In this document: in pieces, positions 1 through 7,631 of the stretch
How the letters are laid out: each line of letters starts with the position of its first letter
Position numbering within the stretch: position 1 is the first letter of the stretch
Origin: Kalaharituber pfeilii
Taxonomy: Eukaryota; Ascomycota; Pezizomycetes; Pezizales; Pezizaceae
DNA length: 19,001 bases
NCBI GenBank assembly: GCA_015179045.1
Contig: WHUZ01000252.1
Location: 1 to 19,001, forward strand
Direction: 5' to 3'
Position numbers and translations under genes: made by a program
The notes under the pieces: model-generated
Told to the model about the DNA's origin: nothing
Seen by the model: the letters and a program-made list of their open reading frames with translations, nothing else
Databases searched by the model: none

Positions 1-108
1 ATTACTTTGCTCAAGTGCTATAGTGCCTGTCCACTTAGTTCACCAAGGTACAGTGCCATATATCATATTAGCATACTAGGTTACTTTTGGACTTATAGCC
101 TATATGCA

Positions 109-226
109 GTCAGTGCTGCGTATGTATGTGGTCAGTGCCGTGTGCCTGTATATGGTTAGTACTATGTGTGGTCAGAGCTATGTGTGGTTGGAGCCGTAGA
201 TCTGTATGCATTCGGTGCCATACACC
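109..226. repeat. Degenerate short tandem repeat, 16-24 bp units
   Basis: About six units begin with GTCAGTGC, GTTAGTAC or a close variant and end in TATGTG or a relative. Starts are near 109, 131, 155, 171, 187 and 211. Unit length varies (22, 24, 16, 16, 24), so this is an old, eroded minisatellite. No coding frame can be supported through it. It lies where the integrase of the adjacent minus-strand gypsy relic would be expected, but I could not recognise integrase motifs here. Confidence 0.55.
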
Positions 227-504
227 TTTCACTCACATAGGCTGGCCAGGCCTATGAAGCCATTTTCTGGCTAGTGAATTATTGCAGTGAGGGTATCGAA
301 CCGAGTAACAGATCTGACTCCAGTTTGGTATTAGTATTGGGTTCGGTAGGCATATATGTTTACATAGCTTCTCTCTATCTATTCTGGTAGTGGTTCCTTA
401 ATATCACTTCTTAGGTATGATGCACCCCTAGTGGCTCGTTGACTCTAGGTCTTCCTTAACGGGGTCGCCGTTAGTGAGTAGTTGCTCATTCTTTTGAGAG
501 CTAG

Positions 505-1015
505 ATTTCTAGACTGCAGGTTCGTCGTGATATGGCATCAGCTTTTCTGTTATTGCTTCCCTTGTAATATATAATAGTAATGTCCAGTTTGCACATCTTC
601 ATGTGCCAGTTTGCTTGCCGGGAGTTAAGCTTCTGCTTGGTATTGATCTGTATAGATATCGACGTATATCCTCAGTAGCTAGATATACCATTTAAAGCAG
701 TCAACGATTTCCAACAGCTCCTTATTATGGATAGTATAATTTCGTTCGGCTGTATTAAGGAGGCTCGTGAGTGAAAGTTGATTGGGTGTAGCATTGTAAT
801 TCCATTCTCATCATGGTGTTGGAGAGAGTGATGGCAAGAGCTTAGCAAGATACATTGATTTCTATAATCATCTCAAGGTTCTATCCCATGATCGTCCTCA
901 GGGTTCTATTCTATAGATGGAGTACTGATGCATTAGTTTCCATAATTGTCTTTAAGGTTCTATCCCATGATTACCTCCAGGGTTTTATCCTATAAGTGGA
1001 GTACTAGAGTAAATA
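505..1015 (-). pseudogene. Broken RNase H domain of the Ty3/gypsy Pol
   Basis: In the living element this domain degrades the RNA strand of the RNA:DNA hybrid during reverse transcription. Three landmarks are readable on the minus strand in different frames. IMETNAS (about 950-925) corresponds to the family's IxTDAS catalytic string, with Asp replaced by Asn. NYTIHNKELLEIVD (about 755-700) matches the conserved NYxIxDKELLAIV block. ADAISRR (about 545-515) matches the ADALSRR end of the domain, preceded by a string of the YRPGxxN type (YYKGSNN). A 79-bp tandem duplication (858-1015) interrupts the start and shifts the frame. Stops and frameshifts make it non-functional. Identification is strong because three separate blocks occur in the right order and spacing. 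Confidence 0.85.
858..1015. repeat. 79-bp tandem duplication inside the RNase H relic
   Basis: Two adjacent copies (about 858-936 and 937-1015) share AAGGTTCTATCCCATGAT (875 and 954) and GGAGTACT near their ends. The period of 79 is not a multiple of 3, so the duplication breaks the RNase H frame. Only one copy of this block is expected in a gypsy RNase H. Confidence 0.75.
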
Positions 1016-1149
1016 GGAAATGCTTGCTTGAGTTCATCGAATAACTACTATTATGTGTTGCTTGTATATTATCTATAAAGGAGGTAAACGGTTTCGCTTT
1101 GGCATTGTAGTTCTTAATGAAATGATATAGTAGTTGGCATGGTATTAAG

Positions 1150-1600
1150 CTTGTAGCCATTAATAGTATGGCCAAGAAGGACTGTCTTCTGTATGTGGTC
1201 AGGTAGTTATAGGACCTATTTCATGATTTTCATACTACTCCATTGGTATCCTTTCAGGCTTTCATCTATCATTTCCTGAAAAACTCATCGATGCGAGTTC
1301 AAAAGGCACAACAGTATATTCAAACAGGCTTTCGTCACCTAACTGATTTCAAATGAGGCATTCTTATGTGACTAGTTGAAGTATTCACTACTACGAGTTT
1401 GGCATGAGTGGGAGAGAGTGCCGGTTCAGTACTGTAGTCTTATTGAGTCCTCCTTTAGTCTACACGTGAATATAATGAGCCATCCTTTTTCTGGATGGAT
1501 AGTATCAGTACCAGCTGTGGGTCTTGAATGCTTGATCTTGCCAGTGGGTGGATGTTCTTCCAGATACATCTGCAGGGCTTCATCTTTTAGGATAGTCTTG
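1150..1600 (-). pseudogene. Broken reverse transcriptase of the Ty3/gypsy Pol, active-site segment missing
   Basis: This is the RNA-dependent DNA polymerase relic. On the minus strand, MYLEEHPPTGKIKHSRPTAG (about 1575-1510) matches the gypsy LxxYLEENLxKGxIRPSxSPAG block. FEYTVVPFELAS (about 1323-1285) matches FEYxVMPFGLTNAP. LLGHTING (about 1184-1160) matches the FLGHVIN block, and a NYNAKAKPF string just beyond it, near 1100, matches NYSAKARPL of the connection region. Between the FEY block and the LGH block there are only about 35 residues, where the family has roughly 70, and no YxDD motif is present. The catalytic aspartate pair has therefore been deleted. The stretch between LGHTING and NYNAKAKPF is also shortened. 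Frames change several times. Confidence 0.85.
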
Positions 1601-1778
1601 TATTATTAGGCCATTGGGTACTTCAGTACTAGGATCATTGAGTGGGATCTCGTGATCCCGGATCGGCAGGGGTGTCTGGCTGCTTGCTCCTTAGAGAACA
1701 CTTAAGCATAACATTCATAATATTCACATTAATCATTAGTAGTACATTGCCTTCTTCTAACGATTCCTTCCAAAATCT

Positions 1779-1855
1779 GAAACAGAAACAGGTGGCAGAA
1801 ACAGAAACAGGTGGAAGAAAATAGAAACAGGTGGAAGAAATAAAAACAAGTGGAA
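1779..1855. repeat. 19-bp minisatellite, four units
   Basis: Units at 1779-1797, 1798-1816, 1817-1836 and 1837-1855 follow the pattern GAAACAGAAACAGGTGGAA with one to three changes each. The purine-rich strand is plus. It lies between the protease-like and RT relics of the gypsy element. Read on the minus strand it gives a Phe/Leu/Pro-rich string with no known function. Confidence 0.85.
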
Positions 1856-1924
1856 GAATAATTTCATCACAAGAAACAACAAAATCAAGGGAATCATGAA
1901 CCAAACACTGGTTTTCGCCATTAA

Positions 1925-2215
1925 CAGAGAAACCTTTCCTTCTAAACTAAGATAATTCCAATAACACTTCTCTATTACCAATATCCAAACATTCCGTATC
2001 AAAGTCAAGCACAGTACTAGAGATCAGATTACCTGATTTATCCTAAATGCCGGAAAAAACAAATGCAGTATTCCAAACTTTAACTCCTTCTAGGGAGCTC
2101 CTGTTACTCTGCTGTATGTTTACGGGCCTAGCCCAGTCTTTCCAACCCAGTTTCCTACCTAAAGGCAAAGAAACAAATAGAAGTGGATGCAATAGGATCA
2201 ATAAGAGTTAGAATT
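1925..2215 (-). pseudogene. Probable aspartic protease relic of the Ty3/gypsy element
   Basis: The position, between the knuckle and the RT, is where the retroviral-type aspartic protease lies. On the minus strand LIDPIAST (about 2206-2182) resembles the LIDSGATxS catalytic block, with the Ser-Gly pair after Asp lost. About 70 codons later VLLELS, a stop, then FRRKGFSVN (about 1982-1935) resembles the ILGLPWLRRHxxxxN flap-side block. The stop sits where Trp is expected, consistent with TGG to TAG. Both matches are short and degenerate, so the call depends on spacing and context. Confidence 0.45.
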
Positions 2216-2278
2216 CGGTATCTATTGCTAGAAGAAGGTGGTATTCTGGGGACTTCCCAATGGTGCTTTGGGTACCTC

Positions 2279-2692
2279 TCATTCTTTTCCCAAATCATTG
2301 TGAATTGACTCACCATCTGTATTGAGTTCTGTAATGTGGATGATAGACCTATCAGTGGTACGTTTCTTCTTGTTTGAATGCTCGATTCGGTCCTTCAGGG
2401 ATCTGACTACTCCTTTTTCTTGTTTGACCTTTGTGAGTAGTTTCTTCAGCTGATCAAGCTTGTATGTCCATCCTAGGAAGCAGTTTGATGTTGAGTAGTT
2501 ATCTCCTCCACAATGGATGTACACACTATTACTCCTTCTGTAATCCTTAACCTTGTCTGGTACATAGTTATTGTTTTTTTGGATTCTCTGAGGTGTACCC
2601 TTCTCGAGACACAGCCTGCAGTATAGTGGTAGTTGCCCTTCTGGATGTTCACTTATGCTTGTTGACGGAGGGCTTGGAGGAGTAGGTAGCAA
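2279..2692 (-). pseudogene. C-terminal Gag fragment with a mutated CCHC zinc knuckle
   Basis: This is an open stretch of 137 codons on the minus strand. It begins with a Pro/Ser-rich segment, followed by a CxxC pair in LYCRLCLEKG (residues about 24-33). Then comes YIHCGGDNYSTSNC (residues about 58-71), which has the spacing of a retroviral nucleocapsid knuckle, C-x2-C-x4-H-x4-C. The first Cys and the His are both Tyr here. Both Tyr codons are TAC, one G-to-A change from TGC and one C-to-T change from CAC, as RIP would cause. The rest is Lys/Glu-rich and hydrophilic. In an active element the knuckle would bind genomic RNA in the particle. The ATG is probably accidental, and the original frame likely continued upstream. 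Confidence 0.55.
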
Positions 2693-3059
2693 TGGATACA
2701 GCTTTCTTCTTCCAGTTCATCCTACTTTTCTGGAGATGATTTCAGCTGCTTCACCTTGGGTGGAGGTGAGCAGGACTTTGAGCGGGACTGGTGGTAGTGG
2801 CGGTGGAACTAAGATTAGTTGTGTAAGTATAGGAAGGTAAGTACCCTGTGGTATGCCTAGGGGTAGGAATTGCTCCAGGATGATATGCTGACTTGGTGGT
2901 CCTTCAATTCTGCGTGTATCTGTAATCTGATGAGGTTGGCCATCTTTTAACATCGTCGATAGGGTGGAAGTAGATATCCTTCACTTGGTGACTATTCTGG
3001 ATCTTGGGAACTTTTTTGGCTTTCCAGGGAATCACTTTGGCTGCTTCGCCTTGGACGGA

Positions 3060-3345
3060 GGTAGCAGGACCTTGAGTGGAAATGGCGATAGTGACAGCGA
3101 TAGGACTCTGAGCGGCAGTGGGGTTCTAGGCAGTGGCAAGGCTCCAAGCAGTAGGACTCTGATCAATGGCAGGACTTCCAAGTGGTGATGGAACTCGGCG
3201 GTGGGAGAGTCTCTAAGTAGCAGCAGGACTCTGAGTGGCAGCACCAGTCTGAGTGGCGGTGGGTCCCTGCGTAGCAGCAGGACTCTGAGTAGCAGCACGA
3301 GTCTGAGTGGTGGCGGGTCTCTGAGTAGCAGCAGGAATTCTACCC
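3060..3345. repeat. 18-bp/54-bp nested minisatellite in the Gag linker
   Basis: The clearest part has two 54-bp units (3210-3263 and 3264-3317) and a partial third (3318-3340). Each is built of three 18-bp subunits of the type TCTCTGAGTAGCAGCAGG. Degenerate subunits extend left to about 3060. On the minus strand one frame reads as a hexapeptide series of Ala, Thr, Gln, Ser and Pro (for example AATQSP), which suits a flexible linker between capsid and knuckle. Unit lengths divisible by three suggest it expanded while coding. Confidence 0.8.
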
Positions 3346-3493
3346 CTCGATTCTGAGCAGGGCTGTATATACGATTCATAGTAGTTGGTTATCTCCGGAC
3401 ATTATGATATCCGTCATGAGTGAGGAGGGGCTGGGCGGTTGTAGTACTGGGAGAGGCAGGGGAGTGACCATTGGAGTTTCGGTAGTATCTCCA

Positions 3494-3694
3494 CTAGGTC
3501 TTTGCAGATCTATCTAGGTAATAAGAGATTATCCTATTCTTAGTACTATCACTTTCAACATTATATACCTTAAAATACTCTTCTATGAAGAAGAAGTCCT
3601 GCAGTTCATCGTACTTTTCTTTGGATACCTTGGGAAGTACAGTGGCTGTGAGATTCACTTCTGGGACTGATGTCGGTGGCGTCGGTAATGACAA
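3494..3694 (-). pseudogene. Gag capsid-like fragment of the Ty3/gypsy element
   Basis: This is an open stretch of 66 codons on the minus strand. After a Pro/Val-rich start, the segment LQDFFFIEEYFKVYN (residues about 31-45), followed by IISYYLDRSAK (residues about 54-64), fits the retrotransposon Gag pattern LxxFLxxxExYF...I...YLxGxAxxW. In living elements this helical domain forms the particle shell. The frame stops exactly where the family's Trp would follow. The fragment sits upstream, in element orientation, of the knuckle and Pol pieces, as expected. It is flanked on both sides by 18-bp repeats. The match is structural and short, so I hold it as likely rather than certain. Confidence 0.5.
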
Positions 3695-3873
3695 GACTCT
3701 GAGTAGTGGTGGGACTCCGAATGGTGGCAGGACTCCGAATGGCAGTTGGACTCCGAATGGCTGTAAGATTCAATCCTGAGACTGATGTCGGCAGCAATGA
3801 GGCTCTGAGCAGCAGTGGAACTCTGAACAGTTGTGGGTCTCCGCATGGCAGTGGGACTCCGAATGGCTGTGTG
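3695..3873. repeat. 18-bp minisatellite, two blocks, upstream side of the Gag capsid fragment
   Basis: Block one is four units at 3695-3766 (GACTCCGAATGGCAGTTG type). Block two is four units at 3802-3873 (ACTCTGAACAGTTGTGGG type). Each block is preceded by GACTGATGTCGG (3665 and 3780), so a larger segment of about 115 bp has itself been duplicated. The units are related to those at 3060-3345. On the minus strand one frame gives a Thr/Ile/Arg/Ser/Pro hexapeptide series. Confidence 0.75.
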
Positions 3874-4403
3874 AGGGTCTCCAACTACGATTATTCGGTA
3901 GTAGCGGTTGGTTTTGGCTTCTGACTCGAATCAGTCCTAGAGTTGGTTGTCTGACAATTTGAACTGGTTATCTGACGATTTGATCTGACGGGGCTGGTCA
4001 TCTGACATCGTGACATCTCTTTCGAGGCATCTCTGGACTTCTAGGGGGCATGCTGGGAGTGGTTGGAGTGCTGAAAGAGGCAAAGGAGGGATTGGTAGGG
4101 CTCCATTGGCAATGGGTATGAGAAAAGAAAAAAAATAAAGCTACAAGCAGTATAATGTTAGCATAGGCATCGCTGGACTCGTGAGAGTAACTCTGGGTTC
4201 ACGAAGGTAGTGAAGTGGATAACAAAAGGTTATACAAGAGCATTAAGTGAGACTTTAACTTAGAATACTGCTTATGTCTTAATTTTCTTTTAGCTAACTG
4301 TTCAGCTCGTTTATATAGACTTCCGGCCATCATACATGACTAGTCAATTGGTAGTAATATAACAATAAACATGCTGAGGCATACAGACAGAAAACGTAAC
4401 AGA

Positions 4404-4585
4404 GAACATGTATCAGGAAGGTCCGTAATAGTAGAAAAGGTATGGACGTGATGGAGGCATGCATTAGAAAGGTCTGCAGTAGCCAGAAAGCTGTGAACAT
4501 AATAGAGGCATACATTAGGAAGGTCTGCGGTACCCGGAAAGGCGTAAATGTAATAGAAACATGCATCAGGAAGGTCTATAATACA
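4404..4585. repeat. 51-bp tandem repeat, three and a half units
   Basis: Units start at 4404, 4454, 4505 and 4556, each beginning GAACATGTAT, GAGGCATGCA or a close variant, followed by an AGGAAGGTCTG-type string. The period is 51 bp (50 in the first unit). The plus strand is open for 17-residue repeats of the form IRKVCxxxK, and the minus strand is open too. I treat this as a minisatellite, possibly in the 5' LTR or leader of the minus-strand gypsy relic, because no start context or domain supports a protein. Confidence 0.75.
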
Positions 4586-4631
4586 TGTGCGCATATTGGT
4601 AGACCATATGCAACTTCAACACATACTTCAG

Positions 4632-4665
4632 TAGGTAACCGCCATTTACCAGTGGACGTTACCTA
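4632..4665. other. 8-bp inverted repeat (hairpin)
   Basis: TAGGTAAC (4632-4639) and GTTACCTA (4658-4665) are perfect inverse complements with an 18-nt loop. Function is unknown. It lies just past the 51-bp array, in the part where the 5' LTR of the minus-strand gypsy relic could be. Confidence 0.5.
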
Positions 4666-5089
4666 GTGGTGATCAGTCATATCTTTAGCATACATCTCTA
4701 GTGGTGCTTTTGGAACCGACTCTGTAAGTCTTACCTTAGCCATAACATATATAAGCCAAGAGACAGCTTTTTTTGGGGGGGGAAGGGAGAAACATATAAT
4801 GAAGAAAAATGGTCTTAATGGTAAGTATATCTCACGAACCCGCAAAAAACCCATCTTGTTCCGCATATTCCACAAAACTCCACATATTACACGTTCTCTA
4901 GCACCATGAATATTCCAATATCGATCTCGCTACAACAAGTAGCAGCTTATACTGCACTCACTCAAAGAGAATGAAGTGTTACTGCCACACTCCAAGAATG
5001 GTTAAGCAAGTGCACAACTCTATAGGAAGAAGCCAAGTTTTTTATAAGACATGTAGATATACTTTGGAGAGGAGCGGGAGGTCTCTGCA
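4666..5089. other. Unassigned segment
   Basis: No gene can be supported. It holds a T-then-G homopolymer run near 4768-4785, a TATATAAG string at 4747 and short plus-strand open stretches from about 4907 that may be an upstream continuation of the 5090-5725 relic. It could also include a degraded gypsy LTR. Confidence 0.3.
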
Positions 5090-5725
5090 GAGATGGTTGC
5101 TCAAGTTTAAGAAATAATCGAGAAAAAAGAGATGAATACTACAGCAAATATATGCCTACAGATTTGTACTAGAAGATTTTATAATCACCTACTACAAGTA
5201 GTTTAAAAAGGGATTTAGAGGCCCAGTACTGGAGGACGAGTTAGGCCCGATAAAATATACTCTACTACCGACATGGAAAACTGACATATAGTTCCTTGAC
5301 ATAAAAAGAATGTTCTGCCGATATGCGGGGGAGGCTGTATAGGAAGATTGGGTAGAGAATGGGACAATGATTGCCAAGGGTATTATGTTATAGATAACTA
5401 CTGACAATGTCAAGAAAATAGTTAGACAAGAAATCCATATGTACACCTACCATCGATGCAGAGTCAACAACAATCCAAATTATAGCTGGCTGTATAACTC
5501 TTACCACAGCCTTACTTAAGAGATCGCGCGATTAGACCCTGTTTACTATGCTTTCATGGTTGCAGTATACTGTAAAAAGCAAATAGAATTTACTTACTCT
5601 AAGTCAAGAAACTGCTAACAATTGTACTATACTTCCATATGATCAAGTTGAAAGGGGATACCGAGCCAGTGAACGAGGACGCCCCACACGAGGAAATTGA
5701 TGAAGATGATGAAATTGAAGGATAG
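5090..5725 (+). pseudogene. Decayed coding relic of an unrecognised protein
   Basis: From about 5160 to 5610 one plus frame (in phase with 5208) reads through with only about six stops. Most stops fit single C-to-T or G-to-A changes from CAG, CAA, TGG or CGA. The residues look like real protein: GPIKYTLLPTWKTDI (about 5244-5288), RQEIHMYTYHRCRVNN (about 5422-5469), then RLDPVYYAFMVAVY (about 5532-5573). After a frameshift, 5639-5725 is open for 28 codons ending in an acidic tail, EEIDEDDEIEG, with a natural-looking TAG stop. I do not recognise the family. The candidate LTR downstream would make this the 3' part of a retroelement, but no integrase or RNase H motif is visible. A host gene or a mycovirus-derived insert are alternatives that I cannot test here. 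Confidence 0.5.
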
Positions 5726-6150
5726 TTCATATTCTCCTTATGTTATTAACCTTATTCTTCTATATTCCTGTGTTCTTGCATTCCTGTTTTTGTTACCTGA
5801 ATTCTTGTTCTAGTTGTTTGCCTGTCTTCTTGAAATACTTGAACCATATATCAGTATGTGCGCTGCTATATAAGCATCTGTAGAGTAGTTTTACATATTC
5901 TTCTTAACTTATTCTTTCCTGATTTCGGTTCATTGATTTAACTTTTGTTTTCTTATTTACATGTACTGTTCAAGTGATATATCTATACTTTTCAGCGTGT
6001 GCTTTTGTGTGTACTTTTGCATATGCTAACCTTATGCAAGCACAATAGCACACCACATTTTTATTGCTTCTTTATAGTACATGTTTTAATTGTTCTGTAT
6101 ATTCTCGATTGTCTTGTGTGAACATGGTGGTCAAGGAATAACCACTTCAT
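5726..6150. other. Pyrimidine-rich non-coding stretch
   Basis: The plus strand is T-rich with many TTCTT and CCTG strings, and all frames are closed. It resembles a 3' untranslated region following the relic at 5090-5725 and ends at a purine tract. No specific site is recognised. Confidence 0.35.
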
Positions 6151-6600
6151 ATAGGGGGATGACTGTGGTAGGCGGTGCACATCTACTTGCTAGTTGCTAC
6201 TTATTTACTAACTGCACTGGCGCTGGGTTCAGATAATGCCATAGGTCACATGGAAGTTCAAGAGCAATAGTGAAGTAGTACGGGCACATGAGGATGAGGA
6301 TAAGCTGGGTTAATTAGAAATGACTAAACAGTCTATGGTATAAAGAGGTTCTATTCCTTTTGCATATGTATCATACACAGATATATAATATACATATCAT
6401 CCATTTGTACATACACATAATTACTCTGTCTTCTACAGTCATGTAGATATCCCCGCTCATTATACTACTTGCTTTTTCTACTTACCACATTTCCACACTG
6501 TTTTATTATACTTACACATTCTACTCGCTACTGCCATTGCCAAATATATATATCTCAAGACTTTCTACTACTCAAGATAGTGATTCACCTCCTTTCGACA
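6151..6600 (+). mobile_element. Candidate LTR (3' or solo) with polypurine tract
   Basis: ATAGGGGGA (6151-6159) resembles the polypurine tract that primes plus-strand synthesis in Ty3/gypsy elements. Four bases after it the sequence TGTGG (6164) begins a segment that ends CGACA at 6600, giving a 437-bp unit with TGT...ACA termini. A TATAAAG at 6339 would be the LTR promoter. No second LTR copy is seen in the window, so this rests on ends and context alone. If correct, the plus-oriented relic at 5090-5725 would belong to the same element. LINE copy A begins just beyond its right edge. Confidence 0.35.
6339..6345 (+). promoter_or_regulatory. TATA-box-like site in the candidate LTR
   Basis: TATAAAG lies about 175 bp into the proposed LTR, where an LTR U3 promoter is usually found. 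In this AT-rich sequence a chance match is possible. Confidence 0.3.
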
Positions 6601-6779
6601 GTGACTCGAGGACCATCTAGTAGAGGAACTGCACATAGTTGACTGAGCAGCCTCACGCCTGCTCATAATGTGCTATCACTTCTGCTCTCCTAGCTCCTAG
6701 AACTTGATCTCGCACTCTCCTACCTCTTAGAACTTGACCTGAATGAAGAAATTCTCTCAAACGTCATACTCCTTCCTAT

Positions 6780-7071
6780 TCTCTGCCTTTCTTTTCCACT
6801 CCTTTCCTATATCACTCTACCTCTCAAAACCTTCTGGACAGTTCTCCTGACTTCTGCATCAGAAAGCGAGATGCTCCCTATTTGCACTTCCCCACACCTG
6901 CATCTATCCAATTCCGCCACCCCTAGCTTCTTCAACCACTTAGTATACCTTCCTCGCTTCAGTCACAATGCAGTAAAGTTTGATGTTACCATCCTACTCC
7001 ACTCTATAACCTTTCCTCCTCCAAAGCTTCCCACTTCTCTCTTCTCCTTCTTCCATGCCTTCACCCTCTAG
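6780..7071 (-). pseudogene. LINE copy A C-terminal cysteine knuckle region
   Basis: On the minus strand GRYTKWLKKLGVAELDRCRCG (about 6951-6890) follows RNase H. Many fungal LINE Pol proteins end with the same arrangement: a GHG/GxY string, a WL...LG string, then CxCG and, further on, HxLxxC. The CxCG pair is intact. The later His and Cys appear to be lost through a small indel and substitutions. The block then continues with SDAEVRRTVQKVLRG. A stop interrupts the segment before GRY. It supports assignment to a Tad1-like family rather than to LINEs without this tail. Confidence 0.65.
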
Positions 7072-7117
7072 CACACCTCAGTTCTAGTGGCCACCTCCTT
7101 TGTCTGTATCACCATCC

Positions 7118-7517
7118 CCTTCTTTACCCACTCATCTGTCTTCTTATTTCCTGCAATTCCAATGTAAGCCTTGACCCACATCAGCTTCGTATCTCCTCTC
7201 TTCTTCTTCCTCCTCACTACTGTATCAACCATCCTTCTCACATCCTTGGTCTTTCACTTTCCCTCCTTACCTGCCTTCTGAATCACCATGACAGCAGCTT
7301 CTAAGTCTAAGCAAACCAGGACCAGTACATCCTCCAGTATACCTTCTACCACCCTTCTCACCCCCCTCACCTCACTATCAAAAACTATTACCATTCTCCC
7401 TACTACCTCTGCCACTACCATTAATCTCCCCCACACTTCTGCTCCCACTTTGCTATCCTCGATCTTGCTGCCATCTGAGAAAAGGACTGCTCTCCCTCTT
7501 CCGACTTCCTTAACCAA
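7118..7517 (-). pseudogene. LINE copy A RNase H domain
   Basis: An open stretch from 7517 to 7254 on the minus strand, continuing past a stop, carries the RNase HI signature. LFSDGSK supplies the first catalytic Asp (residues about 12-18). FDSEVRG supplies the Glu. VCLDLEAAV supplies the second Asp, in place of the usual DSxAA. About 30 residues after the stop, KLMWVKAYIGIAGNKKTDEW (about 7180-7121) matches the WVPGHxGIxGNExAD block, with His changed to Tyr and the last Asp kept. The domain helps remove template RNA. It is typical of the Tad, I and R1 groups, and is absent from copy B because that copy ends earlier. Confidence 0.88.
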
Positions 7518-7631
7518 GGTCTCCTACTCCTTTCTTCCCCCTTTCTTTCTTCTCAGCCTCACCGTAGTCTCTACCTCTACCTTCTTACACCCTCCTCCCT
7601 ACAAGATCTCCCTCTCCTCCATAAACCTCGC

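Larger units (their letters stand above)
505..4250 (-). mobile_element. Degenerate Ty3/gypsy-type LTR retrotransposon (internal region)
   Basis: Read on the minus strand, decayed segments occur in the Metaviridae order. They are a Gag capsid-like piece (3694-3494), a repeat-rich linker, a CCHC-type knuckle (near 2515-2480), a probable protease (2215-1925), a reverse transcriptase (1600-1150) and an RNase H (1015-505). Frames shift repeatedly and many stops sit where CAR, CGA or TGG codons are expected, as RIP would produce. Integrase was not recognised below position 500, and paired LTRs were not found, so the limits are approximate. The element cannot encode a functional protein. Assignment to Ty3/gypsy rests on motif order and on the RNase H and RT strings described in the sub-entries. 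Confidence 0.85.

Noticed and set aside
1..500. Integrase of the minus-strand gypsy element
   Set aside because: This is the expected place, but no HHCC or DDE-type strings could be read in any minus frame.
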